Source: an uncultured Phycisphaerales bacterium (GTDB lineage: Bacteria > Planctomycetota > Phycisphaerae > Sedimentisphaerales > Anaerobacaceae). Taken from it: a DNA stretch of 64,000 nucleotides. Within the stretch, counting starts at the first letter, position 1. Every line of letters begins with the position of its first letter. Of this stretch, positions 7,781 to 16,295 are shown piece after piece. The notes under the pieces were generated by a model. The model was not told the DNA's origin. It searched no databases and saw only the letters and a program-made list of their open reading frames with translations. Location of the stretch: NCBI GenBank assembly GCA_937927975.1, contig CALEZT010000009.1, positions 1-64,000 on the forward strand, read 5' to 3'. The translations under genes and the position numbers were made by a program.

Positions 7781-9373
7781 ATGGAGCGTGAAGCGATCAT
7801 CATCGGCGCCGGTCCTGCCGGTTTGACCGTGGCCTACGAATTACTTCATCGGACGGATATCAAGCCGATCCTCTTCGAGATGACGAATGACCTGGGCGGA
7901 ATCTCCAGGACGGTCAACTACAAGGGCAATCGGATCGACATCGGAGGGCATCGGTTCTTTTCGAGGAGCGCCAGGGTCATGGACTGGTGGCTCAAGATCC
8001 TCCCCCTGCAGGGTGCCCCGGCCAGGGACGACATCGCGTTGGAACGCGATGTGCCTCTCTCGAAAAGCGAAGACGCCCCGGACCCGGAGAGGACCGACCG
8101 CGTAATGTTGACCCGCACCCGGCTGTCGCGGGTCCTCTTCGAGAGAAAGTTCTACGACTACCCCATCTCGCTGAGTCGAGGCACACTGAACAACCTTGGA
8201 CTCCTGCGAACCGCCCGGATCGGCGTGAGCTATCTGAGGACCAGGGGCGCCCCGATTCGGCGTGAGCAGTCCCTCGAAGATTTTCTCATCAATCGGTTCG
8301 GCCGAGAATTGTACGAGACGTTCTTCAAGGACTACACGGAGAAGGTCTGGGGCGTCCCGTGCACGCGAATCAGCCCGGAATGGGGAGCCCAGAGGATCAA
8401 GGGCCTCTCGGCCCGCAAGGCCGTGATGGACGCGATCCGAAGCACCCTCGCGAAAGACCGCTCAATCGCCCAGAAGAACACCGAGACCACCCTGATCCGG
8501 CGGTTTCTCTATCCCAAACTCGGCCCCGGCCAACTGTGGGAGGAGGTTGCGGGCATTGTCGAAGCCAAGGGAGGACAGATCCATCGCCGCCAACGGGTTG
8601 TGGGCCTTCGCGCCGACGGCGGCCGAATCGTCGAGGTCGCGGTCGAGGACGTCGAGACGGGCCGCCGCGTGAGCCGAGGGGTCGATTTCGTCTTCTCGAC
8701 GATGCCGGTGAAGGAGTTGATCCCGGCGCTGGAGCCGGCGGCGCCGCCGGAGATACGCGAGGTGGCCGAGGGCTTGGTCTATCGCGATTTCGTCACAGTC
8801 GGCCTGCTGGCGACGAAACTCAAGGTCCCGACCAATGGGGACCTGACGCGGCCGGCCGGCCAGCGGATACTGGACAACTGGATCTACATCCAGGAACAAG
8901 ACGTCAAAGTCGGACGATTGCAGATCTTCAACAATTGGAGCCCCTACATGGTCCGAGACGAACGCACGATCTGGCTGGGGCTCGAGTACTTCTGCAATCG
9001 GACCGATCCGATCTGGAATCAGGCGGACGACGAGTTCATACGTCTGGCCGTCGCCGAGATGGAGAGGATCGGCATCCTGGACCGCGGGAACGTCCTCGAC
9101 GCGGTCGTCATCCGGGTGCCCTGCACGTATCCCGCCTACTTCGGGACCTACGATCGATTTGACGAGATCAAGGAGTTTGTCGGCACGTTCGAAAACCTGT
9201 TCCTCGTCGGCAGAAACGGGATGCACCGCTACAACAACCAGGACCACTCCATGCTCACGGCCATGACCGCCGTGGAGAACATTCTGGCCGGACGAACAGA
9301 CAAGACGAACATCTGGGCCGTCAACACCGAGCAGGACTATCATGAAGGCGAGGAATCAACCGGACAAGAATGA
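7781..9373 (+). CDS. FAD-dependent oxidoreductase, protoporphyrinogen-oxidase/UDP-galactopyranose-mutase-like
   Basis: A 530-residue flavoprotein with an N-terminal Rossmann dinucleotide motif [15 protein letters not shown] (7-21) followed by the FAD-contacting ISRT and GGHRFFSRS segments that typify this amine-oxidase-like subgroup. The C-terminal second FAD contact is near [19 protein letters not shown]. Relatives occur in polysaccharide and lipid-linked sugar clusters, where NAD(P)-binding amine-oxidase-like proteins act on nucleotide sugars; the substrate here is unknown. The downstream gene encodes a GT-C-like membrane protein starting 9 bases after this stop, so the two probably act together in envelope glycan synthesis. 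Confidence 0.85.
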   Translation: MEREAIIIGAGPAGLTVAYELLHRTDIKPILFEMTNDLGGISRTVNYKGNRIDIGGHRFFSRSARVMDWWLKILPLQGAPARDDIALERDVPLSKSEDAPDPERTDRVMLTRTRLSRVLFERKFYDYPISLSRGTLNNLGLLRTARIGVSYLRTRGAPIRREQSLEDFLINRFGRELYETFFKDYTEKVWGVPCTRISPEWGAQRIKGLSARKAVMDAIRSTLAKDRSIAQKNTETTLIRRFLYPKLGPGQLWEEVAGIVEAKGGQIHRRQRVVGLRADGGRIVEVAVEDVETGRRVSRGVDFVFSTMPVKELIPALEPAAPPEIREVAEGLVYRDFVTVGLLATKLKVPTNGDLTRPAGQRILDNWIYIQEQDVKVGRLQIFNNWSPYMVRDERTIWLGLEYFCNRTDPIWNQADDEFIRLAVAEMERIGILDRGNVLDAVVIRVPCTYPAYFGTYDRFDEIKEFVGTFENLFLVGRNGMHRYNNQDHSMLTAMTAVENILAGRTDKTNIWAVNTEQDYHEGEESTGQE

Positions 9374-9382
9374 GGACTGCGC

Positions 9383-11050
9383 ATGAGCATTTCAACGATC
9401 TTCGGCGGCGACAGTCGAGCCGGTGACATCGCGAGCACGTCGGCGACGCATCGCCTCCCTACAGCCGGGATCCTGGCCGTCGCCATTCTGGCCCTGCTTG
9501 CCGCCGCGGGCCTGGCCAACCGAGTCCTGCCCGAACCCGACATTGTGGATTTCCGCGGCCTGACCCGCATCTGCCTGCTCATGGAGAGACGCGGCTGGCA
9601 GCACTGCGTCAATCACAACTGGGGATTCGCGGTGCCGCTCACGACGTATCTGGCCGCGAAACTCACCGGCGATCTGTTGATCGGCCAACGGATCGTCTCG
9701 ACCCTCTTTGCCCTGCTGGCGCTGGTCCTGGCCGAACGCGTGATGACCCGCGTTCTTGGCGTTCGAAATCCTCTTGCGAAAGGCCTCGTACTGGTGTGGA
9801 TGGCTCTGAGCCCCTGGATGCTCGAAGCCCTTGTTTCCGTTCACCTGGACGTCGCGGCTGTCGCGTGCGTCCTGGCGGCGATCCTGCTGCTGAGCAGTTC
9901 GCGTCTGGCCGCTCATGCGCTCGGAGGCCTCTCTGCCGCCATGGCTTTGTGGTTTCGGTTCCACTTCCTGATCCCCGCGCTGCTATACGTTCCGCTCGTG
10001 GCGGTCTATCGCCGGGGAGACCGTGGCCTGGTGCGAGGAGCCGTCGCAGCGGTCGGAGTCTTGTTGGGCCTTCTGGTCCCCGCTCTGCTGGGCCGCATCG
10101 TTATGGGCGCCCCTGGTGTCTCGAACGCCAAGCAGGCCATCATGAGCGACTGCGTCTACGCGATCTCGTACCCCGGCCCGAAACTGGCTGAGTTCCGAGA
10201 CGTGGTCCCTTACTCCGCCGATTTCCACGACAGACTCGGAAGACTCTCGTGGGGTCGCCTTCTTCGAGGCGTTCCATGGCCCGGCGTCGTCCGGCGGATG
10301 ATCCGCAACTGCCTATCCCCTCTATTCCTGCTGTTCTTGACCGCGTTGACCGTGCACACGCTGACCCGCCACCCCCACGCGGCAGGCGAGCAACCCGATG
10401 CCGAAAGCCGTACAGACAGCCAGCTCGCGAGGAGATGGAACTGCCCGATCGTGCAACTGGGCGCGTTCATCCTCGTATCCCTGCTGCCGTTTCTGTTCCT
10501 GCGCGGCCACACGCTGCGTCTGGAGGCCACGTTCCTGCTGCTGGCGTTTCCTCTGTTCGCTGCCCTGCTCTCCGACCGGCAGGACCGGGTATTGCCGGGG
10601 CTGCTGCTGGCCCTGTTCCTGCTCTCGATCAGCGCGAACCGACAGGTCCTGGCCGGATACCGTCAGCGCGCCGAGGAGGTGTCGGGCTATGCGAGGGAGA
10701 TCCAGTCCGTCATTCCCGAGCGCACGCTCCGGGAACATCCCGAGAGGGTGTACAGCGTCGTGGAGTTCTACAATCCGTTCAACCGCTGGCGAACGTGTTC
10801 GCCGCTCCTGCCCGGCGGATTCGGCCTGCTTTCGTCGGCGATGTGTGAAGAGTTCGGCGTCATTGATCCCGGCCGAACGCCTGACACCCGCCTGTACGAA
10901 TCGATCGAGTACGTCATCCTCCCCGGGCAGCCTGGCGGCGGAGGCGGAGGGGCCCGTCTCTATGAAAGGGCCGCCCAGGCCATGCTCACGCCCGACATGG
11001 ACGCTGTGACGACGGCCAATCTGATCATCGTGCACCGAACCCCGAAGTGA
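9383..11050 (+). CDS. Polytopic membrane protein, GT-C glycosyltransferase-like
   Basis: The 555-residue protein is strongly hydrophobic. Its first membrane segment is at about 28-50, followed by a short periplasmic-type loop with acidic residues (PEPDIVDFRGL, 51-60) and then some ten further hydrophobic helices up to about residue 430. A soluble C-terminal part follows. The arrangement of a first helix followed by an acidic motif resembles PMT/ArnT-type GT-C enzymes that move sugars from polyprenyl-phosphate donors. I do not recognise a specific subfamily. The gene is translationally close to the FAD oxidoreductase (9-base gap, GAGG ribosome site inside it). Function is inferred from topology and neighbour only. 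Confidence 0.65.
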   Translation: MSISTIFGGDSRAGDIASTSATHRLPTAGILAVAILALLAAAGLANRVLPEPDIVDFRGLTRICLLMERRGWQHCVNHNWGFAVPLTTYLAAKLTGDLLIGQRIVSTLFALLALVLAERVMTRVLGVRNPLAKGLVLVWMALSPWMLEALVSVHLDVAAVACVLAAILLLSSSRLAAHALGGLSAAMALWFRFHFLIPALLYVPLVAVYRRGDRGLVRGAVAAVGVLLGLLVPALLGRIVMGAPGVSNAKQAIMSDCVYAISYPGPKLAEFRDVVPYSADFHDRLGRLSWGRLLRGVPWPGVVRRMIRNCLSPLFLLFLTALTVHTLTRHPHAAGEQPDAESRTDSQLARRWNCPIVQLGAFILVSLLPFLFLRGHTLRLEATFLLLAFPLFAALLSDRQDRVLPGLLLALFLLSISANRQVLAGYRQRAEEVSGYAREIQSVIPERTLREHPERVYSVVEFYNPFNRWRTCSPLLPGGFGLLSSAMCEEFGVIDPGRTPDTRLYESIEYVILPGQPGGGGGGARLYERAAQAMLTPDMDAVTTANLIIVHRTPK

Positions 11051-11099
11051 TTTCAGTGGGGCCTGACCGCGGCCTCGCGGCGCCGGGTCGGGCGTTCCC

Positions 11100-11127
11100 T
11101 TGCTCCGATGGATCCGGACGGTATAAT
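11100..11127 (+). promoter_or_regulatory. Promoter with start codon at predicted transcription start (leaderless)
   Basis: TTGCTC at 11100-11105 and a perfect TATAAT at 11122-11127 are 16 bases apart. The ATG of the lactonase gene begins at 11134, seven bases after the -10 box, so the transcript would start at or next to the start codon. No Shine-Dalgarno sequence is seen between -10 and ATG. Confidence 0.55.
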
Positions 11128-11133
11128 CACGCC

Positions 11134-12414
11134 ATGACTGACTCGGTTTCCTTCACGACATCCAGACGCTCGTTCTTGGCATCCACTGCCTTCGCAGGCG
11201 GCGCGGCGCTGATGATCCGTTCAATGGACGCCCAGGCAGCCGAAACGGATGCGCCGCTGATGGCCTATGTAGGCACGTTCAGTTCACCTCTTCGCGACGT
11301 GCTGCCGACGCAGGTGGATCTGCCGCCGGGCAACGGACGCGGCATTCACCTGTTCCAGGTGGACCGCACAACCGGGGGCCTGACGCCTCGCGGCGTCTAC
11401 GAGTCAGGGACCAGTCCGAGCTGTCTGGCGTTGAACGCCGATGGGACGCGTCTGTACTCCGCCAACGAGACCGACCGCGTGGGAGAAAGCAAGGAAGGCA
11501 CGGTCAGCGCGTTCGCGATCGACCGGAGCGACGGACGGTTGAGGCTGCTCAACACCGTCCCTTCCGGCGGCGCAGGGCCGACCTACGTGAGCGTACACCC
11601 GTCCGGGCGGTTCCTCCTGGTGGCCAACTATTTCGGAGGCTCGGTCGCTGTGCTTCCCATCCTGGCCGACGGCGGCCTCGGCGCCGCCACGGACGTCAAG
11701 GTCGATGAAGGGACAATCGGCCCGAGGAAGGCAACGAACGCCCCGCCGGGAAGTTTTGCCTTCAGCGGACACGATCGGACGCACGCCCACATGATCGAGG
11801 CCGATCCGTCGGGTCGGTTCGTCCTGCACGTCGATCTGGGTCTCGATCGGATCTTCGTCTGGAAGTTCGACGACCGGAAGGGAACACTCACGCCGAACGA
11901 CCCGTCCGGGGTCTCGCTGCCGCCGGGCGATGGGCCGCGACATTTCTTTTTCCACCCGAACGGACGCTGGCTCTACTCCATCCAGGAGGAAGCCTCGACC
12001 ATCGTCCTGTTCGACTATGACGCCAGGACGGGTCTTCTGGCCGCCAGGCAAACCCTCTCCACCCTGCCGCCGGGGTTCGCAGGCAGCAACTTCTGCTCGG
12101 AGATCCTCGTCTCCCCCGACGGCCGTTTCCTCTACGCCGGCAACCGCCTGCACGACAGCATCGCGATCTTCTCCATCGCCAACGATGGCCACCTGACCTA
12201 CGTGGGCGAGGAATGGACCCGCGGCAACTACCCCCGCAGCTTCAACTTCGACCCTTCCGGCCGATTCCTGTATTGCTGCAACCAGCGAGCCGACAACGTG
12301 ACGGTCTTCCGCGTCGATCGCGACAAGGGCGCTCTAACCTTCACCAACCACTACACCCCCGTCGGCAACCCGTCGATCATCGTTTTCCTCGACTTGGCGA
12401 AAACGGGGGATTGA
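11134..12414 (+). CDS. Exported lactonase-family beta-propeller protein (6-phosphogluconolactonase-like)
   Basis: A 426-residue protein with an N-terminal Tat signal (TTSRRSFLASTAFAGGAALM, residues 8-27). A seven-bladed propeller of the YkgB/Pgl lactonase family follows. Characteristic repeats are visible: YVGTF, GTSPSCLALNADGTRLY, GGAGPTYVSVHPSGRFLLVANY, HAHMIEADPSGRFVLHVDLG, GPRHFFFHPNGRWLY and YPRSFNFDPSGRFLYCCNQ. The usual enzyme hydrolyses 6-phosphogluconolactone in the cytosol. An exported form more likely acts on sugar lactones released by periplasmic sugar oxidation, which fits the neighbouring exported Gfo/Idh/MocA dehydrogenase. An upstream in-frame ATG at 11047 exists, but the ATG at 11134 directly precedes the Tat motif and is preferred. 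Confidence 0.9.
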   Translation: MTDSVSFTTSRRSFLASTAFAGGAALMIRSMDAQAAETDAPLMAYVGTFSSPLRDVLPTQVDLPPGNGRGIHLFQVDRTTGGLTPRGVYESGTSPSCLALNADGTRLYSANETDRVGESKEGTVSAFAIDRSDGRLRLLNTVPSGGAGPTYVSVHPSGRFLLVANYFGGSVAVLPILADGGLGAATDVKVDEGTIGPRKATNAPPGSFAFSGHDRTHAHMIEADPSGRFVLHVDLGLDRIFVWKFDDRKGTLTPNDPSGVSLPPGDGPRHFFFHPNGRWLYSIQEEASTIVLFDYDARTGLLAARQTLSTLPPGFAGSNFCSEILVSPDGRFLYAGNRLHDSIAIFSIANDGHLTYVGEEWTRGNYPRSFNFDPSGRFLYCCNQRADNVTVFRVDRDKGALTFTNHYTPVGNPSIIVFLDLAKTGD

Positions 12415-12424
12415 CTGGGCACAG

Positions 12425-12456
12425 AGAATCCGATGTTGCGGTCCGTCGCGGATTCT
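12425..12456 (+). terminator. Hairpin after the lactonase gene
   Basis: AGAATCCG (12425-12432) and CGGATTCT (12449-12456) form a perfect eight-pair stem with a 16-base loop, ten bases after the lactonase stop. No U-tract follows, so it may be a transcript-end stabiliser rather than an intrinsic terminator. Confidence 0.35.
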
Positions 12457-12596
12457 GCGGCCCCTGTTGCGGGCACCCCTTCATTTGGGCTTCAAGCGGT
12501 TTGGGGGCTCTCTCGGCGGCTTGTGTTTTCTGCGGCTCAGGAGTGTTCTTCCTGATTCCACCCCAGAGACAGATGGACTCAGGGGCACGATTTCCC

Positions 12597-12625
12597 TTGG
12601 CCCTCGCGTTCGGTCCCTCTATGAT
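12597..12625 (+). promoter_or_regulatory. Sigma70-like promoter of the Gfo/Idh/MocA-VOC operon
   Basis: TTGGCC at 12597-12602 and TATGAT at 12620-12625 with a 17-base spacer. Transcription should begin near 12632, about 72 bases before the start codon. Confidence 0.5.
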
Positions 12626-12638
12626 AGCAGCGTCGGGA

Positions 12639-12658
12639 ATCGGTGGTCCGGGACCGAT
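12639..12658. promoter_or_regulatory. Inverted repeat just downstream of the predicted start of transcription
   Basis: ATCGGT (12639-12644) and ACCGAT (12653-12658) flank eight bases, from about +7 to +26 of the predicted transcript. The position would suit an operator, but no regulator is identified. Confidence 0.3.
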
Positions 12659-12703
12659 CGGTGTGCGTGTGGGAGTTCAATCGAACACGGAAAGGGGCAG
12701 GCA

Positions 12704-13999
12704 ATGGGACGAATCAATCGACGGGACTTCATCAAAACGACCGCGGGGACTCTGGCGATGGGCAGCGTTCTGCATCGGGCATCCGGGTCCGAAACAGCCA
12801 AGTCGACGATCAAGCTGGGTCTGATCGGATGCGGATGGTACGGCATGGTGGACGTCAAGGCCGCTTTCAAGGCCGGCGGCGTCGAGGTCGCAGCCGTCTG
12901 CGACGTGGACAGCCCGCAACTGGCCGACAGCGCAACGCAGATCGAGAAACTGCAAGGATTTCGACCCAAGACCTTCAAGCTGTATAATGAGTTGCTGGAC
13001 ACCCCGGGCATCAACGCCGTCATCATCGCAACGCCTCCCCAGTGGCACGCACTGCCCTTCCTCGCGGCAGTCGCGAAGGACCTGGACATCTACTGCGAGA
13101 AACCGCTCGCCTACGACATCCGCGAAGGGCAGGCCATGGTCGAGGCGGCCCGGAAAAAAAACCTCGTCATCCAGATCGGTTTCCAGCGTCGCCAGAGCCC
13201 GGCCATTCAAAGAGTCCGCGAACACATCCAGCAGGGCAATCTCGGTCGGATCGTACAGGTGGACGCCCAGATCGATTACACCGCAGGCATGCGGGACGCC
13301 AAGCCGCAAGATCCCCCTGCCTCGCTGGACTGGGATCTCTGGTGCGGCCCGGCCCCCAAGATCCCCTACTCGCCGCAGGTGGGCCACTTCGCCTGGCGGC
13401 TCGAGAAAACCACGGGTCATGGACACCTCGTGGACTGGGGGATTCACCTCATCGACGCGACGCGGTACATCCTCGGGGAAACGACGCCCCGCTCGGTGCA
13501 GGCCGCCGGCGGGATCTACTACTTCAAGGACCAGATCACCACGCCGGACATCCTGACGGTGCATTTCGATTTCGCAAAGTGCCCGGTCTTCTGGCGACAT
13601 CGCCTCTGGGGCGCGCGGGAGTACACGCCCGAAACCGCCAACGGCATCTTCTTCTACGGCGAGAACGGAACGATCTTCGTCACCGACAACCGCTGGGTGA
13701 TCATCCCCAAAGAGAGGAATAAGGAGCGCATCGAGCACAAGGTCGAAGCCGACATGGGCACGGCCCACATGGCGGAGTTCCTCGAAGCGGTCCGCACTCG
13801 CCGGCCCGCCGGCTGCACGATCGAGGAGGGCCATCGATCGACAGCGACGGTCAAGCTCGCGATGATCGCATACGAGGTCGGGGCCAAGATCGCCTGGGAT
13901 GAGTCCACCGAACAGATCGTCGGCAATCCGACAGCGGCGGCCCTGCTCAAGCGAGCGTATCGCGCTCCGTGGAAGCACCCGCATGTGGACAAGATGTGA
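12704..13999 (+). CDS. Tat-exported Gfo/Idh/MocA-family oxidoreductase
   Basis: A 431-residue protein starting MGRINRRDFIKTTAG, a twin-arginine signal of the type found on many planctomycete oxidoreductases. The nucleotide-binding fold begins with IKLGLIGCGWYGM (GxGxxG). The family lysine is in YCEKPLAYD and the substrate-side segment in LDWDLWCGPAPKIPYSP. The GHLVDWGIHLIDATRYILG segment supplies the conserved histidine region. Such enzymes oxidise or reduce sugars or inositols with NAD(P); exported versions are thought to keep their cofactor bound. The ATG at 12704 is chosen because it sits just ahead of the Tat motif with a GGAAAGGGGCAG ribosome site. It lies 24 bases upstream of the VOC gene, probably in one operon. 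Confidence 0.92.
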   Translation: MGRINRRDFIKTTAGTLAMGSVLHRASGSETAKSTIKLGLIGCGWYGMVDVKAAFKAGGVEVAAVCDVDSPQLADSATQIEKLQGFRPKTFKLYNELLDTPGINAVIIATPPQWHALPFLAAVAKDLDIYCEKPLAYDIREGQAMVEAARKKNLVIQIGFQRRQSPAIQRVREHIQQGNLGRIVQVDAQIDYTAGMRDAKPQDPPASLDWDLWCGPAPKIPYSPQVGHFAWRLEKTTGHGHLVDWGIHLIDATRYILGETTPRSVQAAGGIYYFKDQITTPDILTVHFDFAKCPVFWRHRLWGAREYTPETANGIFFYGENGTIFVTDNRWVIIPKERNKERIEHKVEADMGTAHMAEFLEAVRTRRPAGCTIEEGHRSTATVKLAMIAYEVGAKIAWDESTEQIVGNPTAAALLKRAYRAPWKHPHVDKM

Positions 14000-14023
14000 G
14001 GCAACAGAAGGAAGGAGGTTGTC

Positions 14024-14533
14024 ATGGCGTTGGGACACAAGGCTGCGATTCTTCTGCTGACCGGCCTGCTATGCCTGGCAGCGATCGCGACGGCATCAAG
14101 AAACGGACAAAGCATGGACACAGCGAAGGGAAATCGCATTCGGCTGGAGCACGTTGCCTTGAACGTCAAGGACCCGGTCAAAATGGCCCAGTGGTACGTT
14201 GACCATCTGGGAATGAAGATCCTGCGCGAGGGCCCGGCCCCGATCAACGCCCGCTTCCTGGCCGACAGCGACGGCAACATGATGCTGGAGTTGTACCACA
14301 ACCCGCCCGAGGCGGTGCCGGACTATGCCTCGATGGACCCATTGATCCTGCATGTGGCGTTTCTGGTCGACGACGTCGAAGGAATCCGCCAGAAGCTCCT
14401 CGCCGCCGGCGCGACAGCCACGGACGAGGTCACCGTCACGCCGGCCGGCGACAAACTCACCATGCTCCGCGATCCGTGGGGCCTGGCCATCCAATTCATC
14501 CGCCGGGCCAAGCCCATGCTGCACCACAAGTAG
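14024..14533 (+). CDS. Exported VOC-superfamily (glyoxalase/dioxygenase-like) protein
   Basis: A 169-residue protein with an N-terminal hydrophobic signal (about residues 6-24, AAILLLTGLLCLAAIATAS). One VOC domain follows: IRLEHVALNVKDPVKMAQWYVDHLGMKI, then a second half beginning DPLILHVAFLVDDVEGIRQKL and ending LTMLRDPWGLAIQFIRR. Likely metal ligands are the H of EHVALNV, the E of MMLELY and the H of LHVAFLV. VOC proteins are normally cytoplasmic; export is less usual. A perfect AAGGAGGT Shine-Dalgarno sits eight bases before the ATG. The gene follows the oxidoreductase by 24 bases, so it may act on its product, for example as an isomerase or epimerase; this is inference. Confidence 0.85.
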   Translation: MALGHKAAILLLTGLLCLAAIATASRNGQSMDTAKGNRIRLEHVALNVKDPVKMAQWYVDHLGMKILREGPAPINARFLADSDGNMMLELYHNPPEAVPDYASMDPLILHVAFLVDDVEGIRQKLLAAGATATDEVTVTPAGDKLTMLRDPWGLAIQFIRRAKPMLHHK

Positions 14534-14716
14534 AGAGGTCGAAATGTACTGAGCCGCGTCCGTCTCTACCGCACCTGGCGGGGACGATACCTCGACGCCC
14601 ATACGCTCGCCTGCCGCGACGGCAGACTCTCCGTGACGATTCCCGAGCTGACCGCGAACCAGGGCCACGCGTCCCACATCGGCAACGACGTCGCGTTCAA
14701 GATCGTTCCGAAATGG
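14534..14716 (+). pseudogene. Possible C-terminal remnant of a lost protein
   Basis: Directly after the VOC stop codon and in the same frame, about 55 codons read as well-formed protein sequence (SRVRLYRTWRGRYLDAH, then DGRLSVTIPELTANQ and GNDVAFKIVP). They have the look of the closing beta-strands of a carbohydrate-active or lectin-like protein. There is no proper start, and the frame then runs into antisense of the OmpV gene. I read it as the tail of a deleted gene. The alternative, that the VOC stop codon is a recent nonsense change, seems unlikely because the VOC domain is complete before it. Confidence 0.3.
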
Positions 14717-14719
14717 TTC

Positions 14720-15502
14720 TCACCATGCGTACATGACGCCCAGCAGAAAGGAGGTCTCGTAACCGTCGTCGACGATTGGGCTGTCCTTGATCTCGCTGTC
14801 GAACCATTCGTACTGGACGGCCCCGAGCAGACTCCATCGGCCTGCCAGCTTGCGTCGAACCACCATGCGAAGGTAGGGATCGATCGCGTCGTCGCCTTCG
14901 TAAGAGCCGCGAGAAATCGTCTCATCGAAACGGACCTCGTCGTCCTCGACTCCATAATAGTAGTCGATGAGGTTCTTGCTCTTCCACCGAAGACCGACCG
15001 ACGGAACCAGATCGAACCCGGCCCATTTGAACAAGATGGTGTAGCTGAGATCCAGTTCCTGGCCCTTGTGACGGCCAAGGAGGTCCGTGACGAACGTGAC
15101 GCCGAAAAGGCCGACATCCGTCAGCCAGGCAAGACCCAGTCCCCCATCGATGGACCAGTCCCTGTCGTCCATTCCTTCGAGTTCGTGGCTGTCGTCTTCC
15201 TCGTAACCTTCGAACCGCGGCCGCAGCACGGGGCCGACGGAGAAACCATCCACGTTGTACAGCCAGTAGCCGCCCATGATGCCGCGGAAGTACAATCGTT
15301 TCCCTTCATAGGCGAACATCGGTATCGGATACACCCGCGCGTCGGTTCCAACGTACGGCTGCGAGCTGATGATCGCCCCACCTCCGACATAGATCGAAGC
15401 CTTGTCCTCCGGTCCGGCCTCCGTCTGCACTTCGCCGCACCAGCCGGTCACGACCCAGAATCCCACCATCACAAAGGCGCCAACCATCCCACGCATCGTC
15501 AT
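14720..15502 (-). CDS. MipA/OmpV-family outer-membrane protein
   Basis: A 260-residue protein with a signal peptide (about 1-22, GAFVMVGFWVVTGWCG). Amphipathic beta-strands rich in aromatic residues follow, ending in GVMYAW, an aromatic C-terminus typical of beta-barrels. Diagnostic stretches of the MipA/OmpV family are VGGGAIISSQPYVGTDARVYPIPMF near residues 38-62 and YFRGIMGGYWLY shortly after. The family forms small outer-membrane barrels, sometimes scaffolding murein enzymes (MipA). The neighbouring genes give no clue to its partner. It is transcribed opposite the VOC gene. Confidence 0.85.
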   Translation of the reverse strand: MTMRGMVGAFVMVGFWVVTGWCGEVQTEAGPEDKASIYVGGGAIISSQPYVGTDARVYPIPMFAYEGKRLYFRGIMGGYWLYNVDGFSVGPVLRPRFEGYEEDDSHELEGMDDRDWSIDGGLGLAWLTDVGLFGVTFVTDLLGRHKGQELDLSYTILFKWAGFDLVPSVGLRWKSKNLIDYYYGVEDDEVRFDETISRGSYEGDDAIDPYLRMVVRRKLAGRWSLLGAVQYEWFDSEIKDSPIVDDGYETSFLLGVMYAW

Positions 15503-15650
15503 ACCCCAATTTGCCTGCCCATTCTTGTTGCATGACGGCAGTTCCCAATCCCATCGACATTTCTACATGGCCTGCCAACCCATCATCATGCGAACGGAAT
15601 GATAGCGGCTAATGTGCGAGAACGCCAGAGGGATTCACAGGCCGCGTGGT

Positions 15651-16058
15651 TCAGCGGAAACCCTTGTAGCTGCCGATGAAAATGGGCAAAGCCTCCCGCG
15701 CGAACCACTGCGGGTCCCACTCGCAGTCGTGGATCATGTGCCTGTAGCAGTCCTTCAGGACATAGGCGTCGGCGTGATGCTCTTCACGGTCGTCAACGAC
15801 GACAACGTGCGTCTGGCGGTCGTAAGGTTCGGCCTCGAAGATATCCAGACGTTTCAGATCGTCCGGACCGATGTCGAAATACACAACGCCATCGACCCAG
15901 TCTCCCTCGTGGGATTGGACGATAACGGGATAGACGTCGCCTTGGACCCGTCGGCGAGTGAAACCACGCAGCCGCGCAGACCGCTTGAGATAGTCGCCGC
16001 GTACCAGTTGCGACCAGACCTCGTCGAACATCAAAGACCCATAGGTGAACAGGTTCAT
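15651..16058 (-). CDS. Gamma-glutamylcyclotransferase-like (GGCT/AIG2) protein
   Basis: The 135-residue protein starts MNLFTYGSLMFDEVW, with the family's YGSL nucleotide/substrate loop at 6-9. The expected catalytic glutamate lies in LDIFEAEPYDRQ. The fold is the small six-strand GGCT/AIG2 barrel, whose members release 5-oxoproline from gamma-glutamyl peptides or, in the AIG2-like branch, act on related gamma-glutamyl amines. An open frame continues upstream to 16124, but the residues there are unlike the family; ATG at 16058 (or at 16067, adding MIG) fits the family start. It has no evident operon partner. Confidence 0.82.
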   Translation of the reverse strand: MNLFTYGSLMFDEVWSQLVRGDYLKRSARLRGFTRRRVQGDVYPVIVQSHEGDWVDGVVYFDIGPDDLKRLDIFEAEPYDRQTHVVVVDDREEHHADAYVLKDCYRHMIHDCEWDPQWFAREALPIFIGSYKGFR

Positions 16059-16295
16059 GCCGATCATCCCGGGACGCGCGTGCAAAGCTGCACGGCACCA
16101 GCATCGGATCAATGCAAGACGCATGCCATCTTCGTCCCCGGTCGCAGATACTTCATAACTGCATCAATAACCGAGACTTGCGAGATGGACCCGCACGGAT
16201 GGTTTCGTGTGGTTTTCTACAAATTCGTGGATTCCACGGAGCAAAAACCACGCAATCGTCATCGCTCCGCTACGTCTTGCGGCAGCGTTTGAGGA

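Noticed and set aside
12677..14038. A 453-codon minus-strand frame opposite the Gfo/Idh/MocA gene
   Set aside because: It is an antisense artefact of GC-rich codons; the plus strand has the Tat signal, cofactor motif and ribosome site.
14717..15535. Continuation of the plus-strand frame after the VOC remnant as a long gene
   Set aside because: Beyond about 14716 the residues are the antisense of the OmpV barrel and lose protein-like character.
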